Shown one piece after another: positions 17,551 through 25,288 of a DNA stretch of 33,009 bases. Both the position numbers and the translations under genes were made by a program. Numbering within the stretch: position 1 is the stretch's first letter; every line of letters begins with the position of its first letter. This DNA comes from Candidatus Gastranaerophilales bacterium (GTDB lineage: Bacteria > Cyanobacteriota > Vampirovibrionia > Gastranaerophilales > Gastranaerophilaceae), in NCBI GenBank assembly GCA_017467305.1, contig JAFTSM010000050.1, positions 1 to 33,009 on the forward strand. Reading direction: 5' to 3'. The notes beneath the pieces are model-generated. The model ran no database searches and had not been told where the DNA came from. It saw only the letters and a program-made list of their open reading frames with translations.

Positions 17551-17586
17551 ATATTTTTACAAGGGTAGTTAGTCATCGGAGAACAA

Positions 17587-18324
17587 ATGAAAAGAGGGAA
17601 AGAGTTTAATATAATAAATAAATGCGTAGCATTTGTTTTTGTATTTCTTTTTGGTGCATTAAACTCTTTTGCTACAGAAAATTCTCTTGCTGGTGTTGAT
17701 ATTAAACAATCAGCAAATAATGGCTATCAAGTATTTTTAAAATTAGATAAAAAAGCTCAAATACAAAAAGTTATCGATAACAGCGACAATATTACGCTTA
17801 TGTTAAAAGGAACTTTACCTTCCGAAACAATGGAAATAATTTATGATAGTGAAGATAACCTATCAAACGTTATTGTCCAAAAAAGAAATGATGATAATAC
17901 TTTAATTTCACTTCAAGGAAAAGATATTGCAAATGCAGAAATTTATACAAAAGAATTATCTACTGGAAGTGTAAAAGAATTAGACACAAATACAAGTTTA
18001 TTAAGTGGTTTATTTTTTATTGCTGATAAGAAAATTCTTGGAACTGCTGTTACTGGAATGTTTTTACTATTTTTAATGATGTTAGCATCAAGACCAAAAA
18101 ATAGGAAAAATACAGCAAATAATTCAAACAAAACAGCTAAATCAAAAAATAATTCTGCGAATACATTAAGAAATAAAAATTTAGTTCAATCAAGAAATAT
18201 TCCTTCTATTAACTATAGAGTTAATGGTAGCTTTAATTCAGCAAATGCAACAATGCCAAAAGACTTTGTTGTTAACAATCAAAAACAAACAATCAGAGAA
18301 CAACAAATCAGAAAAGCTGGCTAA
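17587..18324 (+). CDS. Exported membrane-anchored protein, unknown (AMIN-like outer domain)
   Basis: This 245-residue protein begins with a signal peptide (cut likely after SFA, residue 29). A beta-rich domain of about 90 residues follows (ITLMLKGTLP, NVIVQKRNDDNTLISLQG), resembling in pattern the AMIN domains of envelope proteins; that resemblance is weak. A membrane helix lies at about residues 150-168 (ILGTAVTGMFLLFLMMLAS). The basic, Asn/Ser-rich cytoplasmic tail of about 75 residues is of low complexity. The topology is outside domain, one helix, inside tail. CGGAGAA is 5 bases before the ATG. It precedes a STAS protein by 58 bases on the same strand. Function unknown. Confidence 0.8.
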   Translation: MKRGKEFNIINKCVAFVFVFLFGALNSFATENSLAGVDIKQSANNGYQVFLKLDKKAQIQKVIDNSDNITLMLKGTLPSETMEIIYDSEDNLSNVIVQKRNDDNTLISLQGKDIANAEIYTKELSTGSVKELDTNTSLLSGLFFIADKKILGTAVTGMFLLFLMMLASRPKNRKNTANNSNKTAKSKNNSANTLRNKNLVQSRNIPSINYRVNGSFNSANATMPKDFVVNNQKQTIREQQIRKAG

Positions 18325-18360
18325 TATTTTTTTGTTGCCCAAATTAAAATAAAATATTAA

Positions 18361-18366
18361 TATAAT
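18361..18366 (+). promoter_or_regulatory. Candidate -10 box for the STAS gene
   Basis: A perfect TATAAT lies 16 bases before the ATG at 18383. No good -35 is seen at 17 bases (TTGCCC is 20 bases away; TTGTTG with TATTAA at 18355 is an alternative). There is no Shine-Dalgarno sequence, so the leader would be only about 10-16 bases. Confidence 0.35.
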
Positions 18367-18382
18367 TTTATACAACAAATAA

Positions 18383-18685
18383 ATGAGTAGTAAAATTATT
18401 ATGCAAGTGATTAGAGCTTCGGAATTATTCAAAAGCATCAAAAACATTGATAACACAGAATTTGAAAAATCCAGTGATATAAATCTTGATTTTTCAAACA
18501 TTGAAGCTATTGATATGAAAGCAATTACAACTCTATTAAACATTCAAAAAGTTGCATTATTAAACAATAAATCTCTTTCTATTAGCAATGTTAATCCTAA
18601 CGTTAGCAAAATGTTAGATGTTACTGGATTAAACAAAACCTTCGCTAATGTTGCAACAAATCCAATGTTAAGGAAATCAAGATAA
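18383..18685 (+). CDS. STAS-domain protein (anti-sigma-factor-antagonist fold)
   Basis: This 100-residue protein is a single STAS domain, the fold of SpoIIAA/RsbV-type regulators. The strand INLDFSNIEAID, the helix following it, and the end NPNVSKMLDVTGLNKTF match the family pattern well. The phosphorylatable serine of classic antagonists (IDSSG) is replaced: here the motif is ID-M45-K46. Switching by a SpoIIAB-type kinase therefore looks impossible, and the domain may be a structural or binding partner instead. No kinase or sigma-factor gene is adjacent. The start at 18383 lacks a ribosome site; the next in-frame ATG at 18401 is an alternative. The stop directly abuts the rsmI start. Confidence 0.8.
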   Translation: MSSKIIMQVIRASELFKSIKNIDNTEFEKSSDINLDFSNIEAIDMKAITTLLNIQKVALLNNKSLSISNVNPNVSKMLDVTGLNKTFANVATNPMLRKSR

Positions 18686-19501
18686 ATGGATTGTCAATTT
18701 TATATAGTTGCAACACCAATTGGAAACATAAGCGATATTTCTTTAAGAGCAATTGAAGTTCTTAAAAAAGTTAATTATATTGCTTGTGAAGATACAAGAG
18801 TAACTCGCGTTCTTTGTGAAAAATATGGTTTTAGTGCAAAGCTTTTTGACTGTCATAAATTCAACGAAAAAGAACGAAGTGAAAAAATAATTTCATTAAT
18901 CAATGAGGGAAATTCCATTGCACTTGTTTCAGATGCTGGTACACCCGGAATTTCTGACCCTGGAAGTGTATTAATAAAAGAATTAAAAGAAAATAATATT
19001 AAAATAACCTCTATACCTGGTGCTTGTGCTGTTACTACTTTCTTAAGTATGATACCAAGAACTACAGAAAAGTACGCTTTTATTGGATTTATTCCAAGAG
19101 TAAAAAAACAACAAATAGACATTTTGAATAAATACAAATATACAAATTGTGTTTTTTATGAATCACCAAATAGATTAATAGAGACATTAGAAAATATTTC
19201 AGAAGAATTTGGTTATTCTACCAAAATTGCTGTTGGTCGTGAATTAACAAAGCTTTTTGAAGAAGTCAAAATTGGCACTGTTACAGAAATTATTGACTAT
19301 TACAAAAACAATCCGTTAAAAGGTGAAATAGTTGCAATGGTATTTGCAAAAGAAGCTTCAGATATATCAGAAGATAAATTAAAAGAGAAAATACGACTAT
19401 TAAAAGAAGAAAATTATTCAGACAAAGATATTGCAATTATCATTTCTAAACTTTATAACGAAAATAAAAACAAGATTAAAAAATTAGTATTAAATATATA
19501 A
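18686..19501 (+). CDS. rsmI: 16S rRNA (cytidine-1402-2'-O)-methyltransferase RsmI
   Basis: RsmI uses SAM to methylate the ribose of C1402 in the 16S decoding centre. The 271-residue protein opens with YIVATPIGNISDISLRA and continues with ACEDTRVTRVL, VSDAGTPGISDPG and the SAM-pocket block IPGACAVTTFLS, all diagnostic of the tetrapyrrole-methylase-fold RsmI family. The C-terminal region has the expected small helical extension (YSDKDIAIIISKLY). The ATG follows the STAS stop codon without a gap, with AGGA 11 bases upstream, indicating co-transcription and probable coupling. A terminator follows immediately. Confidence 0.96.
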   Translation: MDCQFYIVATPIGNISDISLRAIEVLKKVNYIACEDTRVTRVLCEKYGFSAKLFDCHKFNEKERSEKIISLINEGNSIALVSDAGTPGISDPGSVLIKELKENNIKITSIPGACAVTTFLSMIPRTTEKYAFIGFIPRVKKQQIDILNKYKYTNCVFYESPNRLIETLENISEEFGYSTKIAVGRELTKLFEEVKIGTVTEIIDYYKNNPLKGEIVAMVFAKEASDISEDKLKEKIRLLKEENYSDKDIAIIISKLYNENKNKIKKLVLNI

Positions 19502-19512
19502 TTACAGAATTT

Positions 19513-19538
19513 AAAAGCCCTCAATCATGAGGGCTTTT
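19513..19538. terminator. Bidirectional terminator between rsmI and pyrG
   Basis: An 11-bp stem (AAAAGCCCTCA at 19513-19523 with TGAGGGCTTTT at 19528-19538) and a 4-base loop, flanked by A- and T-runs, separate the convergent genes ending at 19501 and 19547. Confidence 0.92.
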
Positions 19539-19546
19539 TACTATTT

Positions 19547-21178
19547 CTATGCTTTAACTAATTCTTTAGTTTTTGCTTCCAATCTTGCATTAATTGTATC
19601 AACTAAACCAGCAAATAATGGGTGTGGGTGTTCTGGTCTAGATTTAAACTCTGGGTGGAATTGACACGCTACAAACCAGTCATTTTGTGGAAGTTCTACC
19701 ATTTCACAAAGCATACCGTCTGGTGATAAACCAGAGAATACCAAACCTTTATCTGCTATTTGTTTTCTGTATTCATTATTCACTTCATATCTATGTCTAT
19801 GACGTTCATAGATTACATTTGAGCCATATGCTTTTTCAGCCTTTGTACCTTTTTGAATATGACATTCATATTTACCCAAACGCATTGTTCCGCCATAACC
19901 TTCAACATCTTTTTGTTCTTGCATTAAGTCAATAACTGGATATGGTGTATGTTCATTAAATTCCATAGAGTTTGCGTCTTTTAATCCTACAACATTTCTT
20001 GCATATTCAATAACAGCACATTGCATACCAAGACATAAACCTAAGAATGGTAAGTTGTTTTCTCTTGCGTATCTAATAACATTTAATTTGCCCTCGATAC
20101 CTCTGATACCAAAACCACCTGGAACTACCAAACCATCAACATCAGCTAACGCTTCTTTTGCTTTTTCGTATTCTACACAATCTTCTGAGTTAATCCATTT
20201 AATATCAATACTTGCATTATTTTTATAACCAGCGTGTTTTAGTGATTCAACTACAGAAATATATGCGTCAGATAATTTTGTATATTTACCAGCAATAGCA
20301 ATTTTTATTGTTTTTTGTGGGTTTTTAATTGTATCAACTAATTTTTTCCAAGAATCTAAGTTTGGTTTAACATCTTCCATCATTAATCTTTGAAGAACAA
20401 CTGTTGCCATATTTTGTTCTTCTAATGCAAGTGGAACCTCATAGATACTCTTCATATCACGACATTCAATAACCGCATCTTTTGGAACTGAACAGAATAG
20501 TGCTAATTTTTCCTTTTCTTTCTTTGGAATAGGTTTTGCAGTTCTACAAACAAGAATTTCTGGTTGAATACCATAACTTCTTAATGTATTTACACTGTGT
20601 TGAGATGGTTTTGTTTTTAATTCACCAGATGTTGGTAAGTATGGACACAATGTAACATGGATTGAAATACTATTTCCAAAACCAGCTTCACTTCTAAATT
20701 GTCTAATAGATTCAATGAAAGGTAAGCTTTCAATGTCACCAATAGTACCACCAATTTCAGCAATTAAGAAATCGGGCTTAAATTGTTGAGTTGCTTTTTT
20801 AATTCTTGATTTGATTTCATTTGTAATATGTGGAATTGTTTGAACTGTAGCACCTAAATAGTCGCCACGACGTTCTTTATTAATAACAGTTTGATAAACA
20901 CTACCAGAAGTTACATTATTGATTTGACCCAAATCAGTATCAGTAAATCTTTCATAGTGACCTAAGTCCAAGTCAGTTTCAGCACCGTCATCAGTAACAA
21001 AAACTTCACCGTGTTGAAATGGACTCATTGTTCCAGGGTCAACATTGATGTATGGGTCAAATTTTTGTATTACAACCGAATAACCTCTTGCCTTTAACAA
21101 ACGGCCAAGAGACGCTGCTACAATCCCCTTACCTAAGGAGGATACAACACCGCCCGTTACGAAAATATATTTTGTCAT
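19547..21178 (-). CDS. pyrG: CTP synthase
   Basis: CTP synthase aminates UTP to CTP with glutamine and ATP. The 543-residue protein has the synthetase domain opening [17 protein letters not shown], then [33 protein letters not shown] and the KTKPSQHSV block. It also has a glutamine amidotransferase domain with nucleophile C382 in LGLCLGMQ and the downstream histidine/glutamate in [11 protein letters not shown]. Length is normal. GAGGGAAAG precedes the ATG. It starts 14 bases after gatC, so the two form a housekeeping operon linking nucleotide and tRNA-charging functions. Confidence 0.98.
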   Translation of the reverse strand: MTKYIFVTGGVVSSLGKGIVAASLGRLLKARGYSVVIQKFDPYINVDPGTMSPFQHGEVFVTDDGAETDLDLGHYERFTDTDLGQINNVTSGSVYQTVINKERRGDYLGATVQTIPHITNEIKSRIKKATQQFKPDFLIAEIGGTIGDIESLPFIESIRQFRSEAGFGNSISIHVTLCPYLPTSGELKTKPSQHSVNTLRSYGIQPEILVCRTAKPIPKKEKEKLALFCSVPKDAVIECRDMKSIYEVPLALEEQNMATVVLQRLMMEDVKPNLDSWKKLVDTIKNPQKTIKIAIAGKYTKLSDAYISVVESLKHAGYKNNASIDIKWINSEDCVEYEKAKEALADVDGLVVPGGFGIRGIEGKLNVIRYARENNLPFLGLCLGMQCAVIEYARNVVGLKDANSMEFNEHTPYPVIDLMQEQKDVEGYGGTMRLGKYECHIQKGTKAEKAYGSNVIYERHRHRYEVNNEYRKQIADKGLVFSGLSPDGMLCEMVELPQNDWFVACQFHPEFKSRPEHPHPLFAGLVDTINARLEAKTKELVKA

Positions 21179-21192
21179 CTTTCCCTCAATTC

Positions 21193-21474
21193 TTAATTAA
21201 TTTTTGGTACTCTAAAAAATCCATCTTCTTCAAATGGAGCATTAGCCAACATTTCATCTTTTGTTTGTTCATATTTAACAACGTCTTCTCTCATAACGTT
21301 ATAAACGGGGATAGCGTGTGGCATTGGCTCAATACCCGTAGTATCAACTTCGTTCATTTGTTCTACATATTGTAGAATTGAACCTAGTTGTTTTGAATAT
21401 TTATCTATTTCTTCTTCTGTTAGTTCTAATCTTGCAAGTTTTGCAACGTGTTTTACGTCATCTGTACTAATCAT
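21193..21474 (-). CDS. gatC: Asp-tRNA(Asn)/Glu-tRNA(Gln) amidotransferase subunit C
   Basis: This 93-residue protein is the small subunit that holds GatA and GatB together for making Gln-tRNA or Asn-tRNA by transamidation. The pattern [16 protein letters not shown], the [18 protein letters not shown] block and the C-terminal MREDVV...FRVPKI are typical. AGGAG lies 7 bases before the ATG. gatA and gatB are not next to it. An extended -10 candidate (TGCTAAAAT on the minus strand, 21501-21509) lies upstream, so it may have its own promoter separate from the radical SAM gene before it. Confidence 0.95.
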   Translation of the reverse strand: MISTDDVKHVAKLARLELTEEEIDKYSKQLGSILQYVEQMNEVDTTGIEPMPHAIPVYNVMREDVVKYEQTKDEMLANAPFEEDGFFRVPKIN

Positions 21475-21500
21475 GATTTATCTCCTGCATACTAACTAAA

Positions 21501-21509
21501 ATTTTAGCA
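21501..21509 (-). promoter_or_regulatory. Candidate extended -10 promoter of gatC-pyrG
   Basis: Minus-strand TGCTAAAAT, an extended -10 element, lies 27 bases before the gatC start; no -35 box is evident at the usual distance. Confidence 0.35.
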
Positions 21510-21535
21510 TAAGTATAATATTTTTACATGCAAAA

Positions 21536-22609
21536 TTAGTATTTATGTGAGGTATATAGTTTATGTATGTTCTTTTGGTTTAACTTTGTTTTTATTCGAC
21601 TAACTAATTTCTTTATTGGTTTATTTTCGAACTCTTTCATAAATTCACTATCTTGTTCCATGAAAGAATGTACAAAAACACCATAGAAGTAATTGCTTTT
21701 TTCAGCGTATTCTTTCATTTTTTTGAATAGTTCATAATAGTAATAATCAATACGATGATTTACGCTTCTAGAATACCTTGCTTCAATATCAATTGATACA
21801 AACTTAACACCTAATTTGTGTGTTAATTCTATGAATTTTTTAAATTCATTTAAATTATCGTTAACTGTAGGAATTATAATGTATTTTAATGTCAGATTAA
21901 GATGTTCTTTATCTGCATCTGCATATTTTTTTATATTTTCTACTACATTTTCAAAAGCATCAATTCTTTTTACTTTTTTAAAAGTTTCTCTACATCCAGA
22001 ATCCAAAGAAATTACAACTTTATTATTTTTACCTAAAGCTTTAGCAATATTTTCTTTATATTTTATTGCATTAGTAGCAATACAAACTTTTGCATATTCA
22101 GTCAAAGCAAATTCTTCAATTAATTCATCACATTCATCATAAATCGAAAATTCACCACCACCGATATGAAGTTCAAAACCTTTTCTTAATACGTCTTCTT
22201 CTTTTAATTTTTTTAGGAAAGGATAAACTTTGTATGTATCATTTGTTCTATCTTCTTGGCATAAATTATTTGAACAATATACACAGTCTGCATTACAATT
22301 GCTGTAGTGTGTAACCGTAACAAAATCAATATATTGGTTATCGTCTTCTTTCCATTCTTTTTCCTCAATTTTATAGCAGTCTTTGCATTGAACTGGAGTT
22401 CCACCATTTCTGAATACACTTGCGAATTTATCTATACGAGAAAATAGCTCTTCTTTTGAAAGAATTTCTCCCTTATAACCATCAAACAATGCTGGCGGCC
22501 TTTGACCATTTATTTGGTCTACTGGTGAATAACAACATGAAACTAACGAATCATTAAAAAAACAAAGTCCGTGCTGGATTAAATTACAACTTCTATACTT
22601 CTTTTTCAT
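21536..22609 (-). CDS. Radical SAM protein with N-terminal accessory cysteine region (family copy B)
   Basis: This is a 357-residue relative of the protein at 12729-13700. The radical SAM cluster motif is CNADCVYC (C105, C109, C112), followed by IGGGEFS in place of the usual GGGEPT. Accessory cysteines C8, C25, C26, C75 and C78 match those of copies A and C. VISLDSGCRETFKKVKR and YIIIPTVND are the shared downstream blocks. The C-terminus carries a basic tail (KKLVSRIKTKLNQ) that the other copies lack. No Shine-Dalgarno precedes the ATG, and the promoter is placed so that transcription should begin at the ATG itself. It is divergent from the membrane protein gene at 22713. Substrate unknown. 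Confidence 0.9.
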   Translation of the reverse strand: MKKKYRSCNLIQHGLCFFNDSLVSCCYSPVDQINGQRPPALFDGYKGEILSKEELFSRIDKFASVFRNGGTPVQCKDCYKIEEKEWKEDDNQYIDFVTVTHYSNCNADCVYCSNNLCQEDRTNDTYKVYPFLKKLKEEDVLRKGFELHIGGGEFSIYDECDELIEEFALTEYAKVCIATNAIKYKENIAKALGKNNKVVISLDSGCRETFKKVKRIDAFENVVENIKKYADADKEHLNLTLKYIIIPTVNDNLNEFKKFIELTHKLGVKFVSIDIEARYSRSVNHRIDYYYYELFKKMKEYAEKSNYFYGVFVHSFMEQDSEFMKEFENKPIKKLVSRIKTKLNQKNIHKLYTSHKY

Positions 22610-22615
22610 AAATTC

Positions 22616-22644
22616 ATTATGGTAAAAATCTCATTTGTTGTCAA
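22616..22644 (-). promoter_or_regulatory. Strong promoter of radical SAM gene B, predicted leaderless
   Basis: Minus-strand TTGACA (22639-22644), 17-base spacer, CATAAT (22616-22621). Only 6 bases separate the -10 from the ATG at 22609, so the predicted +1 is the A of the start codon. Confidence 0.75.
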
Positions 22645-22662
22645 ACATAACTTTAAATGCTT

Positions 22663-22691
22663 TTGACACGAATTTTGCTTATTCGTATAAT
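22663..22691 (+). promoter_or_regulatory. Perfect-consensus sigma70 promoter of the membrane protein gene
   Basis: TTGACA (22663-22668), exactly 17 bases, TATAAT (22686-22691): a full consensus match. It is divergent from the copy-B promoter, with 18 bases between the two -35 boxes. Predicted start near 22698, just before AGGAG (22701-22705). Confidence 0.88.
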
Positions 22692-22712
22692 CGTGATGAT
22701 AGGAGAATATTA

Positions 22713-24203
22713 ATGGAAGCAAATTCAAAATTTAAAATAGTATTTAGTTGTTTTATTTTCATAACTTTATACATTTGTTTTTTAGTTACTCACTACACAA
22801 ACAATTTATCATTGTTCTTCGACATTCCAGCAATGTTTTTTACAACCATTGATAATTATGATAATCCAGACAAACATTACTTTATGTATTTTGCTTTTGA
22901 TAATATTCGCCTTTTCTCCAACTTTTTATTAACTCTTCCTTTTAATTTATTAGGTGTACCCTTAGCAAAGGATTCTATTCTCGCATTATCAAATTCTTTT
23001 TCAACTTCATATTTAATAATGCATTTTGTAGCATTAATTATAAATATTCTAGTAGCAAGACGAACTAAAAGATATGATATTTTAGTTATTGCATTTTCTC
23101 TCTATGCAATTTGTTCAATTCCTAACCTTATTTGGCCAGTTAGAGAAGTTCATTTTGCAGCATTGATGTATTTCCCTTTATTATCATATTTTTTATCATA
23201 TACAAAACTTTCAAAACGAGATATTTTACCAATATTATTACTTGTTGTGTACATGTTTGAAAGCTTTGAAATAACTTTTGTTTATGGATTAATTTTATTT
23301 ATTTTTGTGAATTTATATTCTAAAAAAGAAGATGTTACAAATATATGGTTTAAAATTTTAATCGGATTGGGTGGATTAGGTGCTTCATTGTATATTCCAT
23401 CAAAAATATTATACTTTATGTGTTGTAAAAATTTAGTTTTTAATGATTCTTTTGGACCTTCAACTTGGTTAGATGCTTCAAAACAAATTTTTATCTTTCT
23501 CTTTATCTCTAATATAATTATATTCTTGTTTGCATTAATTACCGTTATCGCAACTATTTTATATAAGAAGGAATACAATTTAAAATCATTATTGTTTTTT
23601 ATTCCATTAGTTACACTTATGGCATTTTTTACATATCAACAGACTGGTTTTTATCACGATCTACGTGTTGAAATAAATAATTATAATCTTTTATTTTGGT
23701 TTATATTCCCAGTGATTTTAACAATACTTTGTTTAGATTACCAAAAAATTGAAATTAAACAATATTTTATTACAAATTTATTAATGGTTGCTTGCTTCTT
23801 TGGTAGTGTAAATTTGTGTTGGCAAATATATTCTAATCTCGAATTTGGTAAATATACTAAAAGTTTAAAAGAAGTAATGCAAAAATCTGATAATGTAATT
23901 GTTGAAATCCCAGAAGATATGTATTTTAAGCACAGACATATCAATAGCGCTGTAACTTGTTTTTCAATTATGCCAGCCTCAATTTTATTATCAGATAATA
24001 AAATTGCAGAAAAAGTGATTTTCCCATCATCCTATTATTATGACTACGGCGCTGCTTGTTTTGATGATGTAAAACATACTCACTACGATTTTGGAGAAGA
24101 TGCTTTATGGCTTCAAACAGCAAAAATAAAATCAAAAACATCATTACTTGATGCAACACCAATCGTAGAAGAATTTAAAAATAAAGGCTTGTTAAAGCCC
24201 TAA
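22713..24203 (+). CDS. Large polytopic membrane protein, possible GT-C-type glycosyltransferase
   Basis: This 496-residue protein has about 10-11 hydrophobic segments and a C-terminal soluble domain of about 110 residues (from SLKEVMQKSDNVIVEIPE). The first helix is followed by an extracytoplasmic loop with acidic residues (FFTTIDNYDNPDKHYF), as in GT-C enzymes that take lipid-phosphate sugars. The resemblance is architectural only, and no family motif is certain. The ATG at 22713 has AGGAG 7 bases upstream and a perfect promoter; the longer frame starting at 22635 would run through that promoter and is rejected. It lies between two radical SAM genes of the same family. Its end overlaps the convergent copy-C gene by 4 bases. 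Confidence 0.8.
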   Translation: MEANSKFKIVFSCFIFITLYICFLVTHYTNNLSLFFDIPAMFFTTIDNYDNPDKHYFMYFAFDNIRLFSNFLLTLPFNLLGVPLAKDSILALSNSFSTSYLIMHFVALIINILVARRTKRYDILVIAFSLYAICSIPNLIWPVREVHFAALMYFPLLSYFLSYTKLSKRDILPILLLVVYMFESFEITFVYGLILFIFVNLYSKKEDVTNIWFKILIGLGGLGASLYIPSKILYFMCCKNLVFNDSFGPSTWLDASKQIFIFLFISNIIIFLFALITVIATILYKKEYNLKSLLFFIPLVTLMAFFTYQQTGFYHDLRVEINNYNLLFWFIFPVILTILCLDYQKIEIKQYFITNLLMVACFFGSVNLCWQIYSNLEFGKYTKSLKEVMQKSDNVIVEIPEDMYFKHRHINSAVTCFSIMPASILLSDNKIAEKVIFPSSYYYDYGAACFDDVKHTHYDFGEDALWLQTAKIKSKTSLLDATPIVEEFKNKGLLKP

Positions 24204-25222
24204 TATCTAATATTTTTCTGTATATTTTTCTGTTTTGACGTTTGAAATAAATCAATATCAAAATTTGTTATTTTTTCTAATGTTCTATTTTGAACAGCAT
24301 ACTTTGCAGAATCGTACAATTCATAGGAAATATCATTTTCCTTTGCAACGGTTTCAATGTAATCCATTAACATAAATACGTGCTCTGAAATATTTTCTAT
24401 ATTTCTATTTGCATAAATATATTCAATATCAACTATCACACTCTTTATATCAAATTCTTTAATTTTATTTAGAAACGCCGTCACTTCTTCGAATGTATCA
24501 TTAATTCCAGGAATAATTATGTATTTTACTTTTACATTTTTTGTAAAATCTTCTTTTAAGCCTTTTCTATAGTGTTTAATATTATCCCAAACCTTATTTG
24601 ATTTATCTACTCTTTTTACTTTTTTATATGTTTCTTTAGTAACAGAATCTGGAGATATAACTACAGTTACAGCACCTTTTTTTAATCCATCTCTAATTGC
24701 ACGACTAAACAAAATACCAGAAGAATGAACTCTTACTTTCGAACCTTGTTTTATAAATAACTTTAAAATAGGCTCAAATTCTTTTAAAATTGTTGGTTCT
24801 CCACCTTGAAAAGTAATCTCCCCGTCATTTCTAAATTTTCCTTGTTTAATCAAATCCTTAACCGCATTTAATACATTATTTTTTGCTTTGGGTTTATCGG
24901 TTTGAACATTACAATAGATACAGTTTGAATTACATTGACTCCAATGGTCAAAGTTTATAAATGAAATATAATCTTCTTCGTCCCAATCATCTTCTCTAAG
25001 ATTGTAACACCCTTCACAAAAGAATAAATCTTGAACTCTTTGATGTTTTCTATGTCTTCTTTTAATTTCAAAAATTTCAGCCCAATTTATCTTGTTATTT
25101 TCATACTTTGTTATGATTGGTAATTGTCCCTTATTAAATTCACGGGACAAACAACAAGCTTGAATCGAATCAACATTAATTGATATACCGTGTTCTATTA
25201 AGTGACAACTTCTATATTTCAT
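24200..25222 (-). CDS. Radical SAM protein with N-terminal accessory cysteine region (family copy C)
   Basis: This 340-residue copy has the cluster motif CNSNCIYC (C97, C101, C104) and FQGGEPTIL for SAM binding. The N-terminal cysteines C6, C23, C24, C69 and C72 (SCHLIEHG, QACC, CEGC) align with copies A and B. VISPDSVTKETYKKVKRV and YIIIPGINDTFEEV are shared blocks; in this copy the cysteine after the aspartate (DAGC/DSGC in the others) is valine. The ATG at 25222 has AGGAG 5 bases upstream. The promoter at 25240-25268 serves it directly. It ends tail to tail with the membrane protein gene, overlapping by 4 bases. Substrate unknown. Confidence 0.9.
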   Translation of the reverse strand: MKYRSCHLIEHGISINVDSIQACCLSREFNKGQLPIITKYENNKINWAEIFEIKRRHRKHQRVQDLFFCEGCYNLREDDWDEEDYISFINFDHWSQCNSNCIYCNVQTDKPKAKNNVLNAVKDLIKQGKFRNDGEITFQGGEPTILKEFEPILKLFIKQGSKVRVHSSGILFSRAIRDGLKKGAVTVVISPDSVTKETYKKVKRVDKSNKVWDNIKHYRKGLKEDFTKNVKVKYIIIPGINDTFEEVTAFLNKIKEFDIKSVIVDIEYIYANRNIENISEHVFMLMDYIETVAKENDISYELYDSAKYAVQNRTLEKITNFDIDLFQTSKQKNIQKNIRY

Positions 25223-25239
25223 AACTTCTCCTACAAGTG

Positions 25240-25268
25240 ATTTTAACATAGTTAACTTAACATAACAA
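25240..25268 (-). promoter_or_regulatory. Promoter of radical SAM gene C with overlapping inverted repeat
   Basis: Minus-strand TTGTTA (25263-25268), 17-base spacer, TAAAAT (25240-25245). The -35 overlaps the palindrome ATAACA-AAAA-TGTTAT (25262-25277), a candidate repressor site. Confidence 0.55.
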
Positions 25269-25288
25269 AAATGTTATTTATTATCTTT

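Noticed and set aside
18238..18543. Minus-strand hydrophobic open frame
   Set aside because: It overlaps the 17587 and STAS genes in antisense; the apparent membrane segment comes from AT-rich complement.
21052..21375. Plus-strand open frame spanning pyrG start and gatC
   Set aside because: Both genes on the opposite strand are certain; this frame is a shadow.
22635..22712. Longer N-terminus for the polytopic membrane protein
   Set aside because: This stretch contains the perfect promoter TTGACA-N17-TATAAT, and AGGAG supports the ATG at 22713.
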